This document shows positions 29,556 to 36,326 of a DNA stretch of 64,000 bases, piece after piece. The stretch spans positions 496,001 through 560,000 of the forward strand of contig JASCOE010000001.1 of assembly GCA_029959285.1 (NCBI GenBank), read 5' to 3'. The position numbers and the translations under genes are program-made. The notes under the pieces were generated by a model. It searched no databases. It saw nothing but the letters and a program-made list of their open reading frames with translations, and was not told where the DNA came from. This DNA is from Flavobacteriaceae bacterium PS02337 (lineage in GTDB: Bacteria > Bacteroidota > Bacteroidia > Flavobacteriales > Flavobacteriaceae). Positions within the stretch are counted from its first letter, which is position 1. Every line of letters begins with the position of its first letter.

Positions 29556-29660
29556 ATGAAAGAAAAAATAGAATTGTTGTACAGTAAAAACCGAAGAAAA
29601 ACCAAATTGAAATTTAAAAAAGTATTGCGTTTTATTTCAGAAAAGATAATTCATAGATAA
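29556..29660 (+). CDS. Putative 34-residue basic micro-protein
   Basis: An ATG-started ORF of 34 codons encodes a very basic peptide (about ten Lys and several Arg, for example SKNRRKTKLKFKKV). It is preceded by the second ECF-like motif and followed by the 29697-29731 terminator, so it fills its own short transcription unit. Basic peptides of this size can bind nucleic acid or membranes, but no function can be claimed. It could also be a chance ORF within a small RNA. Confidence 0.4.
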   Translation: MKEKIELLYSKNRRKTKLKFKKVLRFISEKIIHR

Positions 29661-29696
29661 CTTTTGATTAAAAATGGGGGTTTTTAATTCAAAACA

Positions 29697-29731
29697 AAAG
29701 CCGGTAGATTTATTAAGATCTACCGGCTTTT
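29697..29731. terminator. Bidirectional terminator between the micro-ORF and plsC
   Basis: AAAGCCGGTAGAT and ATCTACCGGCTTT form a 13-bp stem with an 8-base loop, with T-rich sequence on both sides. It serves the rightward micro-ORF and the leftward plsC. Confidence 0.85.
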
Positions 29732-29751
29732 CTGTTTTTTTAATTTTATAA

Positions 29752-30495
29752 TTACTTCTTTTCGAAAGCAACTAATGCGTCATATATAACATTTCTAACT
29801 CGATCTTTCAGTTCTTTTCTATGATCGATCGTTAAACCTTCTGTTTCTATAAAAGGTAAAATTCTCGCACGCATTTTACCTGGACTTCCACTCAAAAAAG
29901 TATAAGAAAAACGTTCTTTATTATCGGGAAAAACAATCGGAACAATCGGAATCTGATGATCGATTGCTAATCTGAAAGCACCGTCTTTAAATTCATCGAG
30001 CAAAACACTTTCATCGTCAGGAACGCCGCCTTCAGGAAAAATACAAATACTTAAACCTTGATTTAAACGGCTTTGAGCTCTTTTGAAAACTTCATTTTTA
30101 CTTTTTGATGAATTCCTATCAACCAAAATGCAAGTTCTTTTATAGAAAAATCCAAAAAGCGGAATCTTTACCAATTCTTTCTTTCCAACAAAAACAAACG
30201 GATTTTTAATTAAAGCCAGCATAAGCATAATATCGGTCATCGATGTGTGATTGGCCACAATCATGTAACTTTTGCCTTTAATGAGCTTCTGTTCGCGTTT
30301 TACGATATAATAAAAGCCCATTCCGAAAAGGATAAACTTGGCCCAAATGCGCGCCATTTTAAAAAAATAAGGATAACCTTTCTCTGAGATAATAGAAATC
30401 AGTAAAAAAGGCAACATTATAATAATCGGAACCGCCATTACGACGTAAAACCAAACGCGCCAAAGAATCCAAAAAGCAATTTTTAATATTTTCAT
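29752..30495 (-). CDS. plsC: 1-acyl-sn-glycerol-3-phosphate acyltransferase
   Basis: 247 residues. PlsC transfers an acyl chain to the sn-2 position of lysophosphatidate in membrane phospholipid synthesis. Motif I Asn-His-Thr-Ser-Met-Thr-Asp (HX4D, catalytic His and Asp) is at ~82-88, the Gly-Lys-Lys-Glu-Leu segment at ~105, and motif III Phe-Pro-Glu-Gly-Gly at ~155. An N-terminal hydrophobic anchor spans ~8-35. Its -7 element ends five bases before the ATG (30501-30508), so the mRNA may be leaderless. PlsC-type acyltransferases are often paralogous, so an ornithine-lipid or other acceptor cannot be ruled out. Confidence 0.88.
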   Translation of the reverse strand: MKILKIAFWILWRVWFYVVMAVPIIIMLPFLLISIISEKGYPYFFKMARIWAKFILFGMGFYYIVKREQKLIKGKSYMIVANHTSMTDIMLMLALIKNPFVFVGKKELVKIPLFGFFYKRTCILVDRNSSKSKNEVFKRAQSRLNQGLSICIFPEGGVPDDESVLLDEFKDGAFRLAIDHQIPIVPIVFPDNKERFSYTFLSGSPGKMRARILPFIETEGLTIDHRKELKDRVRNVIYDALVAFEKK

Positions 30496-30500
30496 AGTTT

Positions 30501-30508
30501 CAAAAGTA
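30501..30508 (-). promoter_or_regulatory. -7 element of plsC adjoining the start codon
   Basis: TACTTTTG on the minus strand, five bases before the plsC ATG. No good -33 TTG is seen at the expected distance. The geometry is like that of holB and the HU/SPOR gene. Confidence 0.5.
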
Positions 30509-30556
30509 AGAAAACAGAAATGAATTTTATAAAGATTTTTATTTTCCTTATCTGTA

Positions 30557-30594
30557 GTTTTTTAACGCAAAGTGCACAAAGGTTTTTCGCAAAG
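30557..30594 (+). repeat. Left 38-bp inverted repeat of the GxxExxY unit
   Basis: Begins GTTTTTTAACGCAAAG and ends TTTTTCGCAAAG. It is an exact reverse complement of 31179-31216. Confidence 0.95.
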
Positions 30595-30652
30595 TTTTTT
30601 AAAGTTATTTTTCGTTGATTATTTGCTTTGCTGTAAGTTCGCAAAGCTTTAT

Positions 30653-31030
30653 TTATAAATTATTTGCAACTCTTCTAATACCATTTTTTAAAAGAACTTC
30701 ATTGAAATTTATAAGTAAACCAAGTTTAAAATTTCCTAGTCTTAAATAGGTCAATGTTTGTGCCAAATGGTTAACCGTTAGAGATTCCAAAGCTTTTATC
30801 TCAATTAAGAATTTTTTTTCCACAAGCAAATCTATGCGGTATCCGCAATCCAAATTAACTTCTTCAAAAACTAACGGCAAAGATTTCTCTTTTTCAACTA
30901 AAAGTCCGCGCTGTTTAATTTTGTAAAACAAACATTCTTTATACACATTCTCTAATAAACCTGGTCCAAGTTTTTTATGAATTTCAATAGCTAATCCAAT
31001 TACAATATTTGATATTTCGTTTTCTGTCAT
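30653..31030 (-). CDS. GxxExxY protein, PD-(D/E)XK-like
   Basis: 125 residues of the family named for its Gly-x-x-Glu-x-x-Tyr motif, seen here as Gly-Leu-Leu-Glu-Asn-Val-Tyr at ~24-30. Downstream are Tyr-Arg-Ile-Asp-Leu-Leu-Val (the Asp of a PD-(D/E)XK core, ~67-73) and Phe-Leu-Ile-Glu-Ile-Lys-Ala (the E-x-K, ~79-85), so the nuclease fold residues look intact. The family is widespread in Bacteroidota; its biological role is not established. Its stop lies five bases from the left mini-hairpin, and the whole gene is enclosed by inverted repeats, which suggests it belongs to that unit and not to the neighbouring operons. Confidence 0.88.
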   Translation of the reverse strand: MTENEISNIVIGLAIEIHKKLGPGLLENVYKECLFYKIKQRGLLVEKEKSLPLVFEEVNLDCGYRIDLLVEKKFLIEIKALESLTVNHLAQTLTYLRLGNFKLGLLINFNEVLLKNGIRRVANNL

Positions 31031-31178
31031 AATTCAAAAAAAATATCAAATTTATAAATATTTTCTTATTTTTTATAAAATCAAAATTGACTAAAATCTT
31101 TAAAAATGACTTTTCAAAAGACATCGCTTTGAGAATTTATTGCAAAGCAATAACTCAAAAAAAATTAAAACTTCTTCT

Positions 31179-31216
31179 CTTTGCGAAAAACCTTTGTGCA
31201 CTTTGCGTTAAAAAAC
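31179..31216 (-). repeat. Right 38-bp inverted repeat of the GxxExxY unit
   Basis: Exact reverse complement of 30557-30594. It ends ten bases before the -33 element of trpS. Confidence 0.95.
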
Positions 31217-31225
31217 CAGAGACTT

Positions 31226-31255
31226 TTGTAGTTAAAAAAAACATCACGACATTTG
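31226..31255 (+). promoter_or_regulatory. trpS promoter
   Basis: TTG at 31226-31228, 19-base spacer, GACATTTG at 31248-31255 (one mismatch to TAnnTTTG). The start codon follows 20 bases later. Confidence 0.65.
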
Positions 31256-31275
31256 CATTTCAGAAAAAATCTATA

Positions 31276-32250
31276 ATGGCAAAAATACTTACGGGTGTTC
31301 AAAGTACAGGAACACCGCATTTAGGAAATTTATTAGGAGCAATTATTCCGGCAATAGAATTGTCAAACAATCCAGCAAACGAATCTTTTTTGTTTATTGC
31401 AGACTTGCATTCAATTACTCAAATTAAAGACGGAAAAACGTTAAGAGAAAACACCTATAGCACTGCAGCAGCTTGGCTTGCTTGTGGTTTAAATCCTGAA
31501 AAAGTTACTTTTTATAGACAATCTGATGTAGTGCAAACTACAGAATTAACTTGGTATTTAAGCTGTTTTTTTCCATTTCAAAGATTAACGCTTGCTCATT
31601 CTTTCAAAGATAAAGCAGATCGTTTAGACGATGTAAACGCTGGACTTTTTACGTATCCGATGCTAATGGCGGCAGACATTTTATTGTACGATGCTGAATT
31701 TGTTCCTGTTGGAAAAGATCAATTGCAACATTTAGAAATTACTCGTGATGTTGCCGCTCGTTTTAATCACCAAATGGGTGAAACATTTGTACTTCCTGAA
31801 GCAAAAATTGAGGAAAACATTATGTTGATTCCAGGAACAAATGGTGGAAAAATGAGTAAATCTGCCAACAATATCATCAATATTTTCTTAGATGATAAAA
31901 CGTTACGCAAACAAGTAATGAGCATTGAAACAGATTCAACTCCGCTTGAAGATCCAAAAAATCCAGATACTTGTAATGCTTTTGCTATTTATTCGCTTTT
32001 AGCGAATGAAACTCAAATTGCAGAAATGAGAGCAAATTATTTAGGCGGAAATTATGGTTACGGTCATGCAAAACAAGCTCTTTTTGAATTGATTACAGAG
32101 AAATTTAAAACGGAAAGAGAAAAATATAATTACTATATCAATAATCTAGAAGAAGTTGATGCTTTATTGAAAAAAGGTGCATCAAAAGCTTCTGTTATTG
32201 CTGACGGTGTTTTAGCAAAAGTTAGAACTGTTTTAGGTTTTGGGAAATAA
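31276..32250 (+). CDS. trpS: Tryptophanyl-tRNA synthetase
   Basis: 324 residues from ATG 31276. This class Ic synthetase charges tRNA-Trp. The HIGH-type motif is Gly-Thr-Pro-His-Leu-Gly-Asn-Leu at ~13-20. The KMSKS motif is Lys-Met-Ser-Lys-Ser-Ala-Asn at ~192-198. Asp-Gln and Pro-Val-Gly-Lys-Asp-Gln-Leu-Gln-His segments typical of TrpRS lie between them. An upstream in-frame TTG at 31087 would add 63 residues, but it reads through the inverted repeat and the promoter, so the ATG is preferred. Confidence 0.96.
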   Translation: MAKILTGVQSTGTPHLGNLLGAIIPAIELSNNPANESFLFIADLHSITQIKDGKTLRENTYSTAAAWLACGLNPEKVTFYRQSDVVQTTELTWYLSCFFPFQRLTLAHSFKDKADRLDDVNAGLFTYPMLMAADILLYDAEFVPVGKDQLQHLEITRDVAARFNHQMGETFVLPEAKIEENIMLIPGTNGGKMSKSANNIINIFLDDKTLRKQVMSIETDSTPLEDPKNPDTCNAFAIYSLLANETQIAEMRANYLGGNYGYGHAKQALFELITEKFKTEREKYNYYINNLEEVDALLKKGASKASVIADGVLAKVRTVLGFGK

Positions 32251-32270
32251 AACTTAATTCTTCAAAATAA

Positions 32271-32310
32271 AAAAAGCGCTGATCCATTTCAAATTTGGTC
32301 AGCGCTTTTT
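32271..32310. terminator. Bidirectional terminator between trpS and dprA
   Basis: AAAAAGCGCTGA and TCAGCGCTTTTT pair, with A- and T-runs on both flanks, between convergent genes. Confidence 0.8.
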
Positions 32311-32345
32311 CTTTGCTATAAATAATTTGTATCAGATTTTATGCG

Positions 32346-33446
32346 TTAAATTACCTCAAAAAGTTTTCCAGGCAATGGCCTTATAATACCTTTTAGTTCC
32401 ATATTTATTAGAATTCCAGACATTTTAAAAATTGGAAAATCACATTCAATAGCAATAATATCAAGTAATTCTTTTCCATTTTTTAAAAGGAAATCATAAA
32501 TCTTTTGTTCGTCAGGATTTAAATCTATAAAAAGCTGCTTCTGAATACTTTTTGTTTTTTCTTTAATATCCCAATTCAACATATAAATTAAATCAGCCGC
32601 ATTTGTTAAAACATTAGCTTTCTGAGTTTTAATCAAGTTATTACAGCCTTGACTGTATTTATCTGTAACTCTTCCAGGAACTGCAAAAACATCTCGATTG
32701 TATTCGTTTGCCATATTTGCCGTGATTAAAGAACCACCTTTATCTGCCGATTCAATAACAATTGTTGCCTCGGTCATTCCCGCTACAATGCGATTTCGAC
32801 GAACAAATTTTTCTTTATCCGGATTAGAATCGCTCCAAAATTCGGTTATGAATCCGCCATTTTCTTCCATTCTCGACATATATTTTTTATGCGTTCTCGG
32901 ATAAATTTGGTTTAAACCATGCGCCAAAACTCCAATAGTTTGAAGATTAAAATCCATTGCGGCTTGATGCGCAACAATATCAACTCCATAAGCAAATCCG
33001 CTAACGATTACGGGATCGAGAGGAGCCAAATCTTCAATTAGTTTTCGGCAGAAATCTGTTCCATAAGAAGTAATTTGACGAGTGCCTACAATGCTGATTA
33101 TTTTCTTCTTTTTAAAATCAAGATTACCCGCTGTAAAAATTAGAATTGGCGCATCAAAGCAATGTTTGAGGCGTTCCGGATAATTTTCATCTTGAAAAAA
33201 AGAAATATCAATGTCGTTTTTTCTAATATATTCCAATTCTTTTTGTGCCTTTTCGAATATACTTTTATCCTTCAAATTTTTGATCAGGACAGATCCAATT
33301 CCGTCAACAGATGCCAATTCTGTATTTTTGGCTTTAAAAATTGCCGATGCATTTCCAAAAGAATGCAGTAATTTTTTGCCAACAATATCTCCCACTCCAT
33401 CAACTTTTAGCAAAGCCAACAAATAAAATAAATCCTGATCATTCAT
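32346..33446 (-). CDS. dprA: DNA-processing protein DprA
   Basis: 366 residues. DprA binds incoming single-stranded DNA during natural transformation and loads RecA. Helix-hairpin-helix-like N-terminal region (~1-70) with Val-Asp-Gly-Val-Gly-Asp-Ile-Val. Rossmann DprA core (~80-290) with Ile-Val-Gly-Thr-Arg-Gln-Ile-Thr-Ser-Tyr-Gly, VSGFAYGVDIVAHQAAM and Gly-Gly-Ser-Leu-Ile-Thr-Ala. Winged-helix C-terminal part (~300-366). Length is normal. It is found in many bacteria not known to be competent, so natural competence is not proven by it. Confidence 0.95.
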   Translation of the reverse strand: MNDQDLFYLLALLKVDGVGDIVGKKLLHSFGNASAIFKAKNTELASVDGIGSVLIKNLKDKSIFEKAQKELEYIRKNDIDISFFQDENYPERLKHCFDAPILIFTAGNLDFKKKKIISIVGTRQITSYGTDFCRKLIEDLAPLDPVIVSGFAYGVDIVAHQAAMDFNLQTIGVLAHGLNQIYPRTHKKYMSRMEENGGFITEFWSDSNPDKEKFVRRNRIVAGMTEATIVIESADKGGSLITANMANEYNRDVFAVPGRVTDKYSQGCNNLIKTQKANVLTNAADLIYMLNWDIKEKTKSIQKQLFIDLNPDEQKIYDFLLKNGKELLDIIAIECDFPIFKMSGILINMELKGIIRPLPGKLFEVI

Positions 33447-33649
33447 ATTCTTAAAACATTATGTAAAATAGAAAATTTTATTTTACTTTTTCGAAGCGCA
33501 AATATCATTAAAACAAAGTAATTTCTTAATAAAATTAAACACTAAAATGAAATCTGTTTTTTTATGAATAGAAAAATAACAACTAATCTATTGATTATTA
33601 ATTGTCTAAAAATAATTCTGAATTGTTAATAAAAATTGTGAATAAAATT

Positions 33650-33678
33650 TTGATAACTATAAGCGATGCATAACTTTG
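33650..33678 (+). promoter_or_regulatory. Promoter of the HU/SPOR gene, box adjoining the start
   Basis: TTG at 33650-33652, 18-base spacer, TAACTTTG at 33671-33678. The ATG chosen for the gene is at 33684, five bases after the box. An earlier in-frame ATG (33666) lies inside the promoter, which argues against it. Confidence 0.7.
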
Positions 33679-33683
33679 TTACT

Positions 33684-34655
33684 ATGAAAATCGAAGTATA
33701 TATCTCGCAGTTATTGTATCGTTATCAGTGTGTAACGGTTCCAGGATTTGGTGCATTTTTAACCGAAACTCATTCGGCTCAACTCAATGAAAGCACTAAC
33801 TCGTTTTTTCCTCCAAAAAAAACCATTTCTTTCAACAGTCGTATCAAAAACAATGACGGTTTGTTGGCAAATCATATCGCACAAGCTGAAAAAACATCTT
33901 ACGGTTTTGCTGTAAGTGCCATTGCTTTTGAAATTACGAACTGGAAAAAATCTTTGGAAGAAGACGGTGTAATCTCTTTAAAAAACATTGGAGAATTACG
34001 TTTGAATTCTGAAAGCAATATTATTTTCACACCAAACGATCAAACCAATTATTTAGCGACTTCGTTTGGTTTAAGTCCTTTTGTTTCTCCGATGGTGAAA
34101 AAGGAAATTTTCGAGAAAAAAATCGAAAAGATCGCTGCCAAAGAAAAAGAAGTTGTTTTATTGAATGATAATGAGGAACGAACTAAATCTTCAAATCCGT
34201 TTTTGAGATATGCGGCAATTCTAGTTTTAGGACTTGGAATTACAGGAAGCATTGGTTATCCATTGTATCAAAATCAAATTGAAAATCAGACACTTTTGGT
34301 AGAACAAGCTGTTCAGAAAAAAGTTCAGAATAAAATTCAAGAAGCAACATTTTTAATTAAAAGTCCGCTTCCAGCTGTAACACTTTCTGTAGATTCTGCA
34401 AAAGTTGAAACTGAAGAACCGACAATGCCTTATCATATTATGGCGGGTGCTTTTAGAAGCGAACAAAATGCTAAAAAAGCGTATAACCAACTTATTAAAG
34501 ATGGTTTTAAAGCAAGAATGCTAAAAGAAAACAAACATGGTTTATTTCCTGTTTTGTACGGAAGTTATGCTACAATGAGAGAAGCTGAACAAGCTCAAAA
34601 AGAAATTCAAAAAGGCGAAAATCCTTTGGCTTGGATTCTGGTCGAAAACTTATAA
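33684..34655 (+). CDS. HU-like (CCDC81-type) and SPOR domain membrane protein
   Basis: 323 residues from ATG 33684. Residues 1-~130 look like the two HU-like domains found in Bacteroidota SPOR proteins (Val-Pro-Gly-Phe-Gly-Ala-Phe-Leu-Thr and Ile-Gly-Glu-Leu-Arg-Leu). A hydrophobic segment at ~175-195 (Tyr-Ala-Ala-Ile-Leu-Val-Leu-Gly-Leu-Gly) should cross the membrane. The last ~75 residues (Pro-Tyr-His-Ile-Met-Ala-Gly-Ala-Phe-Arg-Ser ... Ala-Trp-Ile-Leu-Val) are a SPOR domain, which binds denuded glycan strands at division sites. The HU-like half would be cytoplasmic. A link between envelope and cytoplasm during division is inferred. Single-gene unit with its own promoter and terminator. Confidence 0.85.
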   Translation: MKIEVYISQLLYRYQCVTVPGFGAFLTETHSAQLNESTNSFFPPKKTISFNSRIKNNDGLLANHIAQAEKTSYGFAVSAIAFEITNWKKSLEEDGVISLKNIGELRLNSESNIIFTPNDQTNYLATSFGLSPFVSPMVKKEIFEKKIEKIAAKEKEVVLLNDNEERTKSSNPFLRYAAILVLGLGITGSIGYPLYQNQIENQTLLVEQAVQKKVQNKIQEATFLIKSPLPAVTLSVDSAKVETEEPTMPYHIMAGAFRSEQNAKKAYNQLIKDGFKARMLKENKHGLFPVLYGSYATMREAEQAQKEIQKGENPLAWILVENL

Positions 34656-34662
34656 ATATTTG

Positions 34663-34694
34663 AAAATCCCGTTCTTTTGAATGGGATTTTTTTT
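34663..34694 (+). terminator. Terminator after the HU/SPOR gene
   Basis: ATCCCGTTC and GAATGGGAT pair around TTTT, followed by a T-run. Confidence 0.8.
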
Positions 34695-34779
34695 GTCTTA
34701 TTCTGTTGTTTTAAAAAATTCGTCGGGCACTATTTGAAAATTTCTTCAAATAAATTCGCCTCAAAAATTTAAAACAATC

Positions 34780-35217
34780 ATGAATAAAATTTTCACAACA
34801 CTGGTATTCTTATTATTACTCAGTTCGCAATCCTTCTATGCACATCAAATTCAGCAAAATGCACAAGATTTGGAATTCAAGAAAAATGAAGCTCAAACTC
34901 AAAAAGCGTTAAAAGAAAATCATAAAAAATTGGATGACAGAATCGATCAGCTTAAAAAAGAGCAGAAAGAACTGGAAAGCAAAAAGAAAAGCCTTTCGAA
35001 ATCTGAAAACAATTTAAAGTCTACAAAAGAAAAAATTGAAAAGCTGGAAATCGCGAATCAAAAAATTGAAAACAAAATCACAACTTCAGCTGTTTCTGAT
35101 GAAGAAGTTCAAAAACAGAGAATTAAAACCAAAGAAAATGAGGTAAACATTCAAAAGCTGAAACTAACTCAGATTACTCAAGAAAAAGAACTTGAAAAAG
35201 TCATGTCAAACATCTAA
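34780..35217 (+). CDS. Exported coiled-coil protein, function unknown
   Basis: 145 residues: a signal peptide (Leu-rich, ending Phe-Tyr-Ala-His at ~22), then an almost continuous Lys/Glu-rich helix from ~30 to the end with heptad-like spacing, and no Cys or Trp. It is probably a periplasmic coiled coil. No family recognised. A palindromic repeat with a T-run ends the unit downstream. Confidence 0.65.
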   Translation: MNKIFTTLVFLLLLSSQSFYAHQIQQNAQDLEFKKNEAQTQKALKENHKKLDDRIDQLKKEQKELESKKKSLSKSENNLKSTKEKIEKLEIANQKIENKITTSAVSDEEVQKQRIKTKENEVNIQKLKLTQITQEKELEKVMSNI

Positions 35218-35303
35218 AAAAAGAATTGTCTTTTTTTGAAATTATCTCTTTTTTAAGCTTCAGAGAAGCGGAATATTTATTGAAAAAAACATTTATAATA
35301 TAG

Positions 35304-35410
35304 AGCTCCAGCGGAGCGACATAATTTTTTAATAAATAAATATGTCGCTCCGCTGAAGCTTTTTTTCATCTGTCTTGTTGAAATTCTATAAATATTTTAC
35401 CCCTCCGGGG
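35304..35410. repeat. Flavobacterium-type intergenic palindromes
   Basis: Two palindromes. The first has 20-bp arms (35304-35323 and 35341-35360, one mismatch) with a GGAGCGACATA core, and is followed by seven T residues, so it can also end transcription of the coiled-coil gene. The second is CCCC-TCC-GGGG at 35400-35410. GC-rich palindromes of this kind in AT-rich surroundings are common dispersed repeats in the genus. Confidence 0.7.
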
Positions 35411-35487
35411 TTTTAGCAGATATTTTATTATAAATATTAAGTCTAATAAAAAAGCCTAATTCGTTTTGAATTATGCTTTTTCAATGT

Positions 35488-36249
35488 TTATCGTGAAACA
35501 ATTTTTGCATTTTGCGAAAGAATCTCTTTTCCCGATTGGTATATAGTTAAAGTCGCAGGCGGCGAATTTTTTTCACCCAAAACAATGATATAACATTCGT
35601 ATTTGAAATCACCTTTTTTAAATTCATAATAATGATTTCCGCCAGTTCCATCGGCAACGAAAACGCCGTTTTCAATTATCAAATCAGGTTTGTCGGTCAT
35701 TTTATTTTTGATAGACCACGAAGCGTAACGAAATTTATTATTTCCTAAATCATCAATTCTGATTCTGAATTTTGAGGTTTCGAGAATTGCAACTGGTTCT
35801 TTAAATTTTGAAATTGAAGCGTTTACATTTTTCTTCTGAGCCGCAATTAGTGAATTTTTAATTTTCAACTCTGCTTCAGACTGCTAATTCACACTAATAA
35901 TTTTTCCATCGGTATCAATCCACAAATCGCCTTGATTTAGCATAATTCCGCGCCAGCCCACTTCAGACCAATCTTTTGCAGGATTAGATTTTGTTATTTT
36001 TTCAATTAAAACTTTATCAAAAATTTGATTGTATTTTTTAATAAAATCAGCCTTGTTTTTTACAGACGGAATCGGGTTTTCTCTTTTAAACGGAAATTTT
36101 ATTCGTTTTGAAATGGCTTCTTTATCGCCATTTTTCACTTCAGAAATAAATTTAGAAATGAATTTTTGGTACTCTGGTTTCAGATCTTGAGCGTTTGTAA
36201 ACTGCGAACAAAAGATCAAAAAAACTAAAAATGATTTAAATATTTTCAT
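35488..36249 (-). pseudogene. Exported protein gene interrupted by an in-frame amber codon
   Basis: Reading leftward, a 121-codon ORF (signal peptide ending Thr-Asn-Ala-Gln at ~21) stops at TAG 35884-35886. The same frame then continues open through Gln-Ser-Glu-Ala-Glu and a further 126 codons to 35488. The second half has no ATG near its start and no room for its own promoter, and a Leu (TTG) would be its first possible start. The simplest reading is one ancestral ~253-aa exported protein with a single-base change to TAG at codon 122 (for example from a Tyr codon). The N-terminal half may still be made as a truncated protein. Function of the family unknown. Suppression by readthrough is not excluded. 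Confidence 0.75.
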
Positions 36250-36326
36250 ATCAAAAATGATTTAATGCGTTAGAAATTAAACTTTTGAAAAACAAAAAGC
36301 AGTGTTTCACGTAGGACGGTCAAGAA

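Larger units (their letters stand above)
30557..31216. mobile_element. Inverted-repeat-bounded GxxExxY unit (candidate non-autonomous element)
   Basis: A 660-bp unit. Outer arms are a perfect 38-bp inverted repeat (30557-30594 and 31179-31216) built from CGCAAAG-like words. Inside each arm comes a 30-base AT-rich spacer, then a GCTTTG(C)...GCAAAGC mini-hairpin (30625-30647 and 31126-31148), so both ends are 91 bp and mirror each other. The single gene between them encodes a PD-(D/E)XK-like protein. No transposase and no clear target duplication are seen. It sits between plsC and the trpS promoter and disrupts neither. Mobility is inferred. Confidence 0.6.

Noticed and set aside
30545-31228. 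Target-site duplication around the GxxExxY unit
   Set aside because: The bases outside the two 38-bp arms show no matching direct repeat of 3 bp or more that I could see.
31087-31275. 63-residue N-terminal extension of TrpS from a TTG
   Set aside because: It crosses the right inverted repeat and the trpS promoter. The ATG at 31276 gives the normal family start.
33666-33683. Earlier ATG for the HU/SPOR gene
   Set aside because: It lies within the promoter -7 region, upstream of the expected transcription start.
35485-35500. Possible eleventh parS (TGTTTATCGTGAAACA)
   Set aside because: Both differences are in the central hexamer, and it is 5 kb from the cluster, inside a pseudogene end.
35488-35868. 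Independent 126-aa gene
   Set aside because: No ATG or promoter; it is the in-frame continuation after an amber codon.
36303-36318. Possible parS half site (TGTTTCACGTAGGACG)
   Set aside because: The right arm is degraded; ParB recognition is unlikely.
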